The notes beneath the pieces were generated by a model. The model was not told where the DNA came from and did not search any database. It saw only the letters and a program-made list of their open reading frames with translations. A DNA stretch of 44,502 nt from the NCBI GenBank assembly GCA_021736575.1, contig JAIPFP010000021.1:1-44502 (forward strand), in the 5' to 3' direction. Shown in pieces: positions 16,899-25,267 of this stretch. A program made the translations under genes and the position numbers. The stretch's first letter is position 1; every line of letters begins with the position of its first letter. Source of the DNA: Pirellula sp. GTDB lineage: Bacteria > Planctomycetota > Planctomycetia > Pirellulales > Pirellulaceae.

Positions 16899-17735
16899 TT
16901 ACATGATCAAGCAATGAAATCTTGCAATCGATTCAGCCAGCTGCTCGGGACTTGAAATCGGCATCCAATGAGTTCCGTCCACGACGATTTCAAGTGTCGA
17001 GCCAGGAATGGTTTGATGCAGTCGCGTTGCTTGAATGATCGGAAAGTGCTTGTCATTCTCTGCCCAAAGAATTAAAGTTGGGCAGCGGATGGGAGCATAC
17101 AGCCTGGGCAACTGGTCCAAGGTTCCTTGATAACCCGAACACATCTTGCTGATGAATCGACGGACTTCGGGTGATGAAAAAGCGTTCCAGAAATCTTGCC
17201 GCAATGGCTCGTCGATACGCTCGCTCTTCTTCAAAAACGTTTTTTGAGCCCGTCGAAAGATCAAGCCTGGCAACGTTCGCAGGGCAAACCGGTTAAAGCC
17301 GAAATGGCGCAGCAATCGGATCTCCCAGGATGTACTTTCGTCGCCAAAGACAAGCGAATTCATCACAACCAATTGTTTGATGCGTTCCGGAAACATCGAA
17401 GCAAAAGCCAGTGCAGGTTGCCCTCCCATGTCCATTCCGACCACAGTGGGACGTGCCAAATGCAAGTCATCCAAAATCGTTAATAGGCGTTTTGCCAATA
17501 ACTGAGGAGTTGCACCTCCGGGCCACTGTTCGCTGTAACCCATTCCTGGCCAGTCGAAGGCAATGACCTCAAACTGTTCCGCTAGCAACGGCCCAAGTCT
17601 ACTCCAGATCTGCAACGTTTCTGGATAACCATGCAAGAATACGATCGGTTGGCCTTGGCCAAGACGCGCGATACGTAGAAGCCTTCCGTTGCTTAATGGA
17701 ATTTGTTCCGTTGACAGAAGCGACGTAGCTTTCAT
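16899..17735 (-). CDS. alpha/beta hydrolase with Asp nucleophile (epoxide hydrolase / dehalogenase-like)
   Basis: A 278-residue alpha/beta-hydrolase. The oxyanion segment FLHGYPET (33-40) is of the epoxide hydrolase/dehalogenase kind. The nucleophile elbow reads VVGMDMGGQP, placing Asp (D102) where esterases have Ser. A candidate acid lies in WAENDKHFP (D228) and the His in DGTHWMP (H256). Enzymes with this triad include epoxide hydrolases, haloalkane dehalogenases and OleB-type beta-lactone decarboxylases; the reaction here is undetermined. I chose ATG 17735 because it overlaps the upstream stop as ATGA, showing tight coupling to the CrtI-like gene. The longer frame (start 17795) lacks support. 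Confidence 0.85.
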   Translation of the reverse strand: MKATSLLSTEQIPLSNGRLLRIARLGQGQPIVFLHGYPETLQIWSRLGPLLAEQFEVIAFDWPGMGYSEQWPGGATPQLLAKRLLTILDDLHLARPTVVGMDMGGQPALAFASMFPERIKQLVVMNSLVFGDESTSWEIRLLRHFGFNRFALRTLPGLIFRRAQKTFLKKSERIDEPLRQDFWNAFSSPEVRRFISKMCSGYQGTLDQLPRLYAPIRCPTLILWAENDKHFPIIQATRLHQTIPGSTLEIVVDGTHWMPISSPEQLAESIARFHCLIM

Positions 17736-19162
17736 CTCCCGTCCCTCGCATCCTTCAAGAGTTGATCTGCTGCAAGGATTCCACTCACGGCACAAAAGCT
17801 AACCCATTGCCCAGGATGGGTTGCACTTCCTGAATGGTACAGGTTCCGAATCCATGGACTTCTGTGTGCAATTCTCCCCGACAACATAAACCTTGAAGTC
17901 ATCACGGGATTCATGCTCTGATGGTAGAGGTTGAATTGGCCTCCCCACTCGTTCGGGATGCGAGTGCGCAATACACGTACTTCGTCGAACAATTCGCGCC
18001 ACCAGCTTTCGGTCTCGACGACTCGGTGAAGGAAATCACGTTGCCCTAGCTCTCCGCCTGTCTCAGCACGTGCGTGCCCCATAGGAGCGATCAATCTAGC
18101 GGGAAACCAACCGTTCTTTTCGAGCGACGGATCGATCACACCTGGAGTGACTAACAGTCTGCACCCATCGAGCTCATTTCGAAGCCGGAATCTCAGATAG
18201 GGAGGATTCGGCTTCCCTTTCACAGCAAGGTATGCACATATGCCAGGTGATTGCAGTGGCAATCGATTGAAGTAGTTCCTAGTTCGATTGGGCAAGGCAG
18301 CTTGACCGTTTTCGTCCAGCAGGGACAGATATGAAGCAAGTCCTACATTGGATACTATTGCATCCGCAGATAATGTTTCGGCCTCTATCGCGACTCCGAT
18401 CACTTTGTTTTTGACGCAACGAATGCGACTAACCTTTGTGCTAAAACGAAACTCGACACCTTCCTCTACCGCTTTTTCGAACAAAACCTCGGGAATCGTC
18501 CCAATGCCACCTTTTGGATAGCACGCTCCCACTTGATGAATCACCGATGTGACGAGAGCTAAAGGTGATGGTGCTTTATCCGCCAGTTGACCAGCCACGT
18601 GCGTCCATATCCCGAGCGCTTGCACAACCGATTCAGGCAGCCGCGAAGATCGAAAAACAGAACCTAGCGATTGCAAAACAAACGGAATGTCTTGAACCGC
18701 ACCGCTCCGAACCACATCTAGAATCCCCGGTCGCGATTTCCATTGCAACGGTTGTAGCCTTCCATAGGTCGAACTCGTCCGTTCGATAAAACGTCGGTAG
18801 TGTATTCCGCAGCCCGGCCAACGGGCGTCCAGCTCCGCAGCGGTTTTCTCAAACGAATCGTGTATTGAAACTGGAAGTGCGGAACCGTCATCAACCTGAT
18901 AGACATGCGAAATCCGTTCCAGCTGCAGATGAAGATTCGGATCGATTCCCAATCGCCCGAATGCCCATTCAAGCCCAGGGCGATCGAGCAAGACATACGG
19001 CCCAGTGTCAAATCGAAAACCCTCCAGTTCAAAACCCGACGCCAAACCTCCGACGGACGAGCGTGCTTCAACTATAGTTACCTTCCAACCGTCTTGAGCC
19101 AATCGAATCGCCGAACATAGCCCACCGATCCCTGCTCCAATTACAACAACCCGTCGAGTCAT
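17732..19162 (-). CDS. CrtI-like (phytoene desaturase family) FAD oxidoreductase
   Basis: A 476-residue flavoprotein of the phytoene desaturase superfamily. The N-terminus VVVIGAGIGGLCSAIRLA, the VEARSSVGGLASGF segment and FRFDTGPYVL match CrtI-type enzymes. The C-terminal FAD motif reads YHSGSATHPGQWVSFCAVSG. Related enzymes desaturate, isomerise or hydrate isoprenoids, and a few act on other lipids. No phytoene synthase or prenyltransferase of carotenoid type is in the window, so carotenoid synthesis is not established. It is the middle gene of a three-gene operon: 7 bases after the diiron-DUF362 stop and 4-base overlap with the hydrolase. Confidence 0.85.
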   Translation of the reverse strand: MTRRVVVIGAGIGGLCSAIRLAQDGWKVTIVEARSSVGGLASGFELEGFRFDTGPYVLLDRPGLEWAFGRLGIDPNLHLQLERISHVYQVDDGSALPVSIHDSFEKTAAELDARWPGCGIHYRRFIERTSSTYGRLQPLQWKSRPGILDVVRSGAVQDIPFVLQSLGSVFRSSRLPESVVQALGIWTHVAGQLADKAPSPLALVTSVIHQVGACYPKGGIGTIPEVLFEKAVEEGVEFRFSTKVSRIRCVKNKVIGVAIEAETLSADAIVSNVGLASYLSLLDENGQAALPNRTRNYFNRLPLQSPGICAYLAVKGKPNPPYLRFRLRNELDGCRLLVTPGVIDPSLEKNGWFPARLIAPMGHARAETGGELGQRDFLHRVVETESWWRELFDEVRVLRTRIPNEWGGQFNLYHQSMNPVMTSRFMLSGRIAHRSPWIRNLYHSGSATHPGQWVSFCAVSGILAADQLLKDARDGR

Positions 19163-19169
19163 TTCGGCC

Positions 19170-21032
19170 TCATGAGTCTAACTCCGCCACGTTCATCCCA
19201 AGCAACCAACGGACGGCCCGACGAGTCATCTTCAAAACAAATCCTTCGCGATGAATCAATGGAAAGGCATGCTTGTCCATGTTAGGCACGAAAAGCGACC
19301 CTCGACCACTTCCCATAACATAAACTGGATAGGCCATGATACTTAAGAGTGCCCGAAGTTCATTATGGTACGGACCTCGCCAGTTCTTGATCACCGAATC
19401 ATCGCCGACAACTTCGACTTTGTTTTCTGTACCTCCGAACCACTGAGAAGTGCTTCGCAACATGCTAGATGATTCGTACTGTTCGACCCCTATGTGCCGT
19501 AGCGTTATCTTATCGACAGCGAATGCATCGGCGCCTGCATAAAATCGCATCGGGTGAATTGGACTTTTGCTACCCATCACACCCACAAGGCCATCTGGTA
19601 CGTCTTCATAAGCATCGACGATTCCAAAGTGAGGTGGGAAATCGTTGAGTAGCATCATAACTGCGGTAGAGCGATCGGCCTGTCTTTCAAGAAACAAGTA
19701 TTCGTCGCAACGGCCTCCAACCCACTCGATATTGCCGACGCACAGCAATGCCATTTCAATCGGATGACTCCTCAGTTTAGGGAACGAAATCCGAAAGTCC
19801 GCATTGCACCATGTTTCGGCGATCGTGTACTGAGCCATTCCCCGCGAATATTGGTGCCGAATCTGATCTTCTTCAGTATCGATGATTCGGTAATTCCTGG
19901 ATCGGAAGCCAAAGTAGTCTGCGACTGCATGGACCGAGCGGTTTAGAAAGAAGCGATCGTAGATATTGCGTCCTTCGATGACAACGATGTCAGAGCAGCC
20001 GCATTCACCTAAAAAGGTAGCAAGATCGTCAACTAGTTCAGGAGATGTCAACGGTGACAAGTCGTTTCGATGGTAACCAAGCATGAACGTCGGCTTGACG
20101 GCAATCTTCATTTGCTCCATTGGTACCTTTAAGAACTCAGAACGCATCCGAATCGTGTCAACTAGGCCGCATTCATCCAACAGTCGTCGGAATAGCTCCC
20201 GTTTCTCGCTACGAACCGTGGTACTAAGTACATGCACTAGGCTACCGCTGCCGATCGGTTTTTCGACAACCGAATGACGCCTTTGCTCGCGCGGCAGGAA
20301 CTCTTCACCAACCATTCGAATCTGCTCGACGATCGATTCGAACGAGTGTTTCGTGTCCAACGTGTCGTGCTCTGTCAAAGCGTCTGCCAAGATTTGAAAC
20401 ACCTTGCAGTGTCGATCTTCGTCCATAGCAACTCGAACAAAGTCGCGAGCAAGCTGAGCGTCAAGGTCCGGTTGAGACGCCGCCAATTCCGCGATTCGAT
20501 ACCAACAGACAGCTGCCGTTTGCTCGGCATCAATGTTGAAAACGCAGAAGTTTCGGAACGGACCAAGCTGCAAATGCTTTTTCACGTCACGCGGGACTTT
20601 TCCCACAAACCCGCCAATGGCAGTGATGATTGTTGCGGCGAATCGCGAAAAGGGTGCTCGGCTCCATCGAGTGTGTTGAAGCACCGATCCTGCCCATCCC
20701 CCAACGCCTCCGGCGGCTTGAGTCATGAAGGCTTGAACCCGCAATCTCCACCCCCCCAGTTTGAGAATCGCGCCTCGGATGTAAATAGTGTGCATTTCCT
20801 CATCCTTCCAAATCCAGATGAGCGAGTGTTTCAAGAGATCCTTGACTTCTTCAGCGACTGGCATTGCGGCTATTCGCTGCTGCATTAGAGACTCGCGATA
20901 GCCAATCGACACGAGCTCCTCTCGTTCCAACGCCAACATGAATAGTTGTATCAATTCACGCCGTGGATTGTCGAAGCACTTCTTGCGGATGACAGCAAGT
21001 TCACGCTCAAATTCGTCGTAGACTGCACCCAT
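19170..21032 (-). CDS. ferritin-like diiron domain fused to DUF362
   Basis: A 620-residue two-domain protein. Residues 1 to about 250 are helical and carry two ExxH motifs, E78-x-x-H81 (DEEMH) and E205-x-x-H208 (DEDRH), plus acidic helix residues near E36-E39 and E170. This is the ligand pattern of a four-helix diiron protein. Residues ~305-520 match DUF362 from memory: AVKPTFMLGY, TSPELVDDLATFL, ISFPKLRSHP, then a GADAFAVDKITLRHIG segment. There is no signal peptide or clear membrane helix. First gene of the operon, with a 480-base leader region shared with tex. Ferritin-like proteins of this kind can be oxygenases, desaturases or peroxidases; the function of DUF362 is poorly known. The fusion itself is the clearest observation. 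Confidence 0.8.
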   Translation of the reverse strand: MGAVYDEFERELAVIRKKCFDNPRRELIQLFMLALEREELVSIGYRESLMQQRIAAMPVAEEVKDLLKHSLIWIWKDEEMHTIYIRGAILKLGGWRLRVQAFMTQAAGGVGGWAGSVLQHTRWSRAPFSRFAATIITAIGGFVGKVPRDVKKHLQLGPFRNFCVFNIDAEQTAAVCWYRIAELAASQPDLDAQLARDFVRVAMDEDRHCKVFQILADALTEHDTLDTKHSFESIVEQIRMVGEEFLPREQRRHSVVEKPIGSGSLVHVLSTTVRSEKRELFRRLLDECGLVDTIRMRSEFLKVPMEQMKIAVKPTFMLGYHRNDLSPLTSPELVDDLATFLGECGCSDIVVIEGRNIYDRFFLNRSVHAVADYFGFRSRNYRIIDTEEDQIRHQYSRGMAQYTIAETWCNADFRISFPKLRSHPIEMALLCVGNIEWVGGRCDEYLFLERQADRSTAVMMLLNDFPPHFGIVDAYEDVPDGLVGVMGSKSPIHPMRFYAGADAFAVDKITLRHIGVEQYESSSMLRSTSQWFGGTENKVEVVGDDSVIKNWRGPYHNELRALLSIMAYPVYVMGSGRGSLFVPNMDKHAFPLIHREGFVLKMTRRAVRWLLGMNVAELDS

Positions 21033-21198
21033 GATTGCCTATACTTTGTCGCACGATTCGAGCTTCCGCAGGTATACAAACAATCTACAGACCTGATTGG
21101 CCCGAGCCCACTGAAGTCTCGAATGATACTATACCACCTGCGGACCGATCGCGGTTGTAACTCAATCCACTTAGCATTTTTTGAGTTCCATCAGTAGT

Positions 21199-21217
21199 CG
21201 AGTCTTTCCGAGACTCG
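21199..21217. repeat. perfect 7-bp hairpin
   Basis: CGAGTCT and AGACTCG around a TTCCG loop, in the region upstream of the diiron-DUF362 gene. It may be an operator or leader hairpin. Confidence 0.45.
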
Positions 21218-21222
21218 CGAAA

Positions 21223-21246
21223 GGAGGCAGAAGAGGAGGCAGAAGG
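21223..21246. repeat. 12-base tandem duplication
   Basis: GGAGGCAGAAGA (21223-21234) is followed directly by GGAGGCAGAAGG (21235-21246). Confidence 0.7.
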
Positions 21247-21428
21247 GGACACTCCACTTTGGCATCGAAGGCTAGAGACCAAGCGACTTTTCTTGTGCAA
21301 TGAATGTACGATTCGGATTGCTGCACAGGGATTAGCACCTCGTGCGGTGCCACCTACTGCGGGATTCGGGCAACCGGTGCGTCAAATAGGGCGGAAAGAC
21401 GTCCGATGCGTCTAATAGTATAAAATCA

Positions 21429-21475
21429 GTGCTCTGCGAAAGATCGCCACATTCGCTGAGCGAAAGTCGCCACTC
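21429..21475 (-). repeat. palindromic intergenic element, family R2 copy B
   Basis: Read on the minus strand, TTTCGCTCAGCGAA is followed by GCG and ATCTTTCGCAGA, the same order of blocks as copy A at 16807-16862 but with a shorter spacer. On the plus strand it appears as a direct repeat GCGAAAG(A)TCGCCAC at 21436-21450 and 21460-21473. It ends 37 bases before the tex ATG. Confidence 0.6.
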
Positions 21476-21512
21476 ATTGTTCGAACGTACCTGACGATAG
21501 AAATCAAACATA

Positions 21513-23702
21513 ATGTCACGCCATTCCATAATCGACTTCGATTTAGCTGACGCTGTTCACAGCATTGCCAAACATCTCAACGTCAACGACAAACAAGTTG
21601 AGGCTGCGATCCAACTGTTGGAAGCAGGCAACACCATTCCGTTCATTGCCCGTTATCGCAAAGAATTGACGCGTGGTCTCGACGAAATCCAGTTGCGAAC
21701 CATCGAAGATGCGATCGAAAAAGCACGCGATTTGTTCTCAAGGAAAACCACCATCCTGAAAACCATTGACGAACAAGGACTTCTCACCGAACCACTCCGT
21801 CAACAAATCGTCGAGTGCCAGGACATGCAAATGTTGGAGGCGATTTACCTGCCGTTCAAGCCCAAACGGCGAACCTGCGCGACCATTGCACGCGAACGTG
21901 GCTTGCAACCCCTCGCCGATATCTTGCTCAAACAAACAACGCTCGGCCGATCTAAACGGGATGTTTTGAAACCATTTGTCAAGCCCGATGCCGAGGTGCC
22001 TGACGAAGATGCGGCCCTTCAAGGTGCGTTGGACATCGTCGCGGAACAGTGGTCCGACGACGCTGAAACCAGAATTTGGTTGACCGAACAAACGATGATG
22101 CACGGCCGCATCGTCTCGAATGTCAAACGCGGCAAGAAAGAAGAAGCCAGCAAGTTCGAAATGTACGTTGACCACCAGGAATCGGTAGCACGCTTACCCT
22201 CGCACCGTTTTTTGGCGATGAAGCGTGGTGAAGCCGAGGGGATACTTCGCGTCGGTGTCGAATTAGACAAGGTACGCATCGTCAGCCAAATCCAATCACA
22301 CTTTGTCAAGAATCCTCAATTCGAGTTTTATCGTGACCTACTCAGTACGGTAGAAGACTGCTTCGATCGACTGCTGATGCCCGCAACCGAATCAACGGTA
22401 TCTCAAACGTTGAAGGAACGTGCGGACGCCGAAGCGATTACTGTCTTTGGCAAAAACCTTCGAGAACTATTGCTCGCCCCCCCTGCTGGACCGAAAGTCA
22501 CGTTGGGGTTGGACCCGGGCTTTCGTACCGGTTGCAAGCTGGCGGTTGTTGACGGAACCGGCAAGTATCTTGCACATACCACCATCTTTCCAACACCCCC
22601 AACCAACGACCTCCAATCTGCCAGCAAAACCATTCTCGACTTGATTACCAAACACAAAATCGAATTGATTGCGATCGGAAATGGGACCGCTTCACGTGAA
22701 GCCGAAGAATTTATCACCGACTTAATTCGCAACCACTCGTTGCAAATAACCAAAGCAGTGGTGAGTGAATCAGGTGCTTCGATCTACTCCGCTAGCGAAC
22801 TGGCTGCGCAGGAGTACCCCAACTTAGACGTTACCGTTCGTGGGGCCATCAGCATCGCTCATCGCTTGCAAGACCCGTTGGCCGAGCTCGTCAAGGCGGA
22901 TCCCAAATCGATCGGAGTCGGACAATATCAGCATGACGTAAATCAAAACCAGTTGCGCAAGTGCCTCGAGCGGGAAGTGCAGTCGTGTGTCAATAGCGTC
23001 GGAGTGGATTTGAACTTGGCAAGCTCGTCTCTTCTGTCGTATGTTTCTGGGATCGGCCCTAAGCTTGCCGAAAACATCGTCTCCTATCGAGATGCGAACG
23101 GTCGATTCCATAACCGACAACAATTGACCGAAGTGCCAAAACTCGGTGCCAAGGCGTTTGAGCAAGCGGCCGGTTTTCTTCGCATTCGAAACGGCAATCA
23201 GCCTTTGGACAATTCTGCGGTTCATCCGGAATGCTATCGGCTCGTTGAACGAATGGCAAAGAAACTAAATGTTCAGGCGGAGTCCCTCGTCGGAAATGGT
23301 GGACTTTCGCAAAAGCTCAAACCAGAGGAGTTTGTGGACGAGCGTTTTGGTTTGCCGACGATCGTCGACATTGTTCACGAGTTGTCCAAGCCGGGCCGCG
23401 ACCCTCGCAGCGAGTTTCGAGTGGTGCGGTTTTCGGACGAAGTAAAAAAAATCGAGGACCTCAAGATTGGAATGATTTTGGAAGGGGTAATCACGAATGT
23501 GACACACTTTGGGGCATTCGTAGATTTGGGTGTCCACCACGATGCATTGATTCATATTTCGCAATTATCCAACACGTTTATCAAAGATCCGAACGAAGTG
23601 GTTGCGGTTGGAAATGTCGTCAAGGTAAAAGTGCTCGAAATCGACCTGCCTCGAAAGCGAATTGCGGTGACGAAAAAGCTCGACATGCCAGGAAAAGCCT
23701 GA
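21513..23702 (+). CDS. tex: Tex family RNA-binding transcription accessory protein
   Basis: A 729-residue Tex protein in its usual domain order. The helical N-terminus contains NTIPFIARYRKELTRGLDE. The YqgF/RNase H-like domain follows with LGLDPGFRTGCKLAVVD. Next come helix-hairpin-helix motifs (YVSGIGPKLAENIVSYRDAN) and a C-terminal S1 domain (VTHFGAFVDLGVHHDALIHI). Tex binds nucleic acid through the S1 domain and associates with transcription or ribosomes. Length is slightly below the common 750-780. It is convergent with the MATE gene. Confidence 0.95.
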   Translation: MSRHSIIDFDLADAVHSIAKHLNVNDKQVEAAIQLLEAGNTIPFIARYRKELTRGLDEIQLRTIEDAIEKARDLFSRKTTILKTIDEQGLLTEPLRQQIVECQDMQMLEAIYLPFKPKRRTCATIARERGLQPLADILLKQTTLGRSKRDVLKPFVKPDAEVPDEDAALQGALDIVAEQWSDDAETRIWLTEQTMMHGRIVSNVKRGKKEEASKFEMYVDHQESVARLPSHRFLAMKRGEAEGILRVGVELDKVRIVSQIQSHFVKNPQFEFYRDLLSTVEDCFDRLLMPATESTVSQTLKERADAEAITVFGKNLRELLLAPPAGPKVTLGLDPGFRTGCKLAVVDGTGKYLAHTTIFPTPPTNDLQSASKTILDLITKHKIELIAIGNGTASREAEEFITDLIRNHSLQITKAVVSESGASIYSASELAAQEYPNLDVTVRGAISIAHRLQDPLAELVKADPKSIGVGQYQHDVNQNQLRKCLEREVQSCVNSVGVDLNLASSSLLSYVSGIGPKLAENIVSYRDANGRFHNRQQLTEVPKLGAKAFEQAAGFLRIRNGNQPLDNSAVHPECYRLVERMAKKLNVQAESLVGNGGLSQKLKPEEFVDERFGLPTIVDIVHELSKPGRDPRSEFRVVRFSDEVKKIEDLKIGMILEGVITNVTHFGAFVDLGVHHDALIHISQLSNTFIKDPNEVVAVGNVVKVKVLEIDLPRKRIAVTKKLDMPGKA

Positions 23703-23788
23703 ATATCATTTTCATTCGAAGTCAAACTTCTTCATCAAAATGGTTCTACAACATGCTTGGCGTTCGATACTTAAAGTCTTCACCTACC

Positions 23789-23812
23789 CGAGTAAAACAC
23801 TGAGTTTACTCG
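23789..23812. terminator. hairpin at the tex / MATE convergent junction
   Basis: CGAGTAAA (23789-23796) and TTTACTCG (23805-23812) form a perfect 8-bp stem with an 8-base loop and overlap the MATE stop codon. It may act in both directions, but a T-run is lacking, so terminator function is uncertain. Confidence 0.4.
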
Positions 23813-25230
23813 ACGATCTGAGCCTCGATGACTCGCTTCGTTTGCCAGCCCCCTTGCAAATAACGAAGCGTGAAGATGACGGCTAGGAGAATTATCCAAA
23901 CGGTGATGACAGACCACCAATAGTACAGCCCGCCCATGCCGTCCAACGTGCTAAAAGCAATACCGCCGATCAGTGTTGCGCTCCCAGCAAAGAGGTGACC
24001 GCCCAACACAAAGCGAGTATCCCCGGCTCCCTTCAATGCCCCTACGAAAACCATTTGAAACGCGTCAAATACACAGTAACATGCAATAAAGTAGAGAAGG
24101 GGTTTCAGAACTGGACGCATCTTTTCGAAACGTTCTGGGTCGGAATCAAAGGAGTAGATTGTCATTACCCACTCCGGAAAGAAACCGTAAAGGATCACGA
24201 AGATCAAGCTATAGGCGATCCCAATCAATAAGCCACTGAACACCATGCGTTTGGCTTTTTCGACCTGCTCCTGTACCAAATACTTGCCAACCAACACTCC
24301 GATCGCAGTACCAAGTCCAACCAAAGGAATGAACGCCAGTAAGTTAACATTGAGCGCAAGGGTTGTGGCAGCGGCCGCTTGATCTCCTAATCGCCCTACA
24401 AACACCATGATCGCGGTGAAGCACCATGCTTCTGCCACAACCGACACACCCGCAGGCCAGCCGAAATGAACAAGTCGCTGCATCAGCGGCCAGTCACGCT
24501 TGAGCAAGTCTCGCACTCGAGTGCCTCGCTCTTCGACCGTTTCTACATCTTGGTTCGCATGCATGATCCCGCTTTTTCGCCGGAAATCGCGGCTTGCCAT
24601 CCATGCCAATACGACTAACTTCAGTATCAACGCAATACTGCTTGCCAGTGCCGCACCTCGAACACCCATCGCAGGAAAGCCGAACACCCCAAAGATCAAA
24701 ACGTAGTCCAAAAATCCATTGACGACAGTGACAACCATATCGGTGTAAAGCAAAATCATCGACCGACCGCTTCCCGAAAAGAGCCCCGTCAGCGAGGATG
24801 CGATGATCGTTGCCCCCGTACCAGGAATGAGCCACACAAAGTACTCCCCTCCCTGCTCGGCCAAATGCCGCTCGTGCCCGACCAGCGAAAAGAGCGGCTC
24901 GGAAAACAGTCCAAGCGTAAAAAGAAACGGTCCGCACAGTAAGCCTAGCAAGACTCCCTGCCAAACGACCTGCAATGCCCGACTTGGGCGATTGGCGGAT
25001 AAGTACTGAGCAACAAAGGTATTCGTGTAGCCGCAAATGCCTATGGGCAGACAATTGATGGACCACAGGATCGTTCCTGCGCCGAGAGCCGCCGCTGCCG
25101 CCGAATCGGAGAATCCGTAGAGCATCCATCGGTCTACAAAGAGCGTCACGGAAAACAAGCCAGTCGACAGCATGAGCGGCCAAGCAGTCGACAGGACTTC
25201 CGGCAAATCTTTTCGTAAATTGGCGATCAT
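23806..25230 (-). CDS. MATE family efflux transporter
   Basis: A 474-residue membrane protein with about 12 hydrophobic segments and the two-half MATE layout. WPLMLSTGLFSVTLFVDRWM and the half-site GWPAGVSVVAEAWCF are MatE-like, as is GAGDTRFVLGGH in the second half. MATE proteins export cationic drugs or metabolites with Na+ or H+. No regulator is adjacent. It starts 37 bases after ctaB on the same strand, so read-through from the heme A genes is possible, without evident functional link. Confidence 0.9.
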   Translation of the reverse strand: MIANLRKDLPEVLSTAWPLMLSTGLFSVTLFVDRWMLYGFSDSAAAAALGAGTILWSINCLPIGICGYTNTFVAQYLSANRPSRALQVVWQGVLLGLLCGPFLFTLGLFSEPLFSLVGHERHLAEQGGEYFVWLIPGTGATIIASSLTGLFSGSGRSMILLYTDMVVTVVNGFLDYVLIFGVFGFPAMGVRGAALASSIALILKLVVLAWMASRDFRRKSGIMHANQDVETVEERGTRVRDLLKRDWPLMQRLVHFGWPAGVSVVAEAWCFTAIMVFVGRLGDQAAAATTLALNVNLLAFIPLVGLGTAIGVLVGKYLVQEQVEKAKRMVFSGLLIGIAYSLIFVILYGFFPEWVMTIYSFDSDPERFEKMRPVLKPLLYFIACYCVFDAFQMVFVGALKGAGDTRFVLGGHLFAGSATLIGGIAFSTLDGMGGLYYWWSVITVWIILLAVIFTLRYLQGGWQTKRVIEAQIVE

Positions 25231-25267
25231 CGGGCAAGTGGCAGTTCGAATGCTTGGCTGTTTGAAC

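Larger units (their letters stand above)
21033..21512. other. 480-base divergent intergenic region (diiron-DUF362 / tex)
   Basis: It should contain promoters for both divergent genes. It includes a 7-bp perfect hairpin (21199-21217), a 12-base tandem duplication (21223-21246) and the inverted-orientation R2 element (21429-21475). I found no convincing -35/-10 pair and no open frame with protein character. Confidence 0.5.

Noticed and set aside
17732-19162. Assignment as carotenoid phytoene desaturase (crtI)
   Set aside because: Only superfamily-level motifs are visible and no phytoene synthase is nearby, so the gene symbol was not given.
24494-25237. 247-codon minus-strand frame overlapping the MATE gene in another phase
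   Set aside because: The MATE frame has the membrane segments and family motifs; the alternative is Arg/Cys-rich and non-protein-like.
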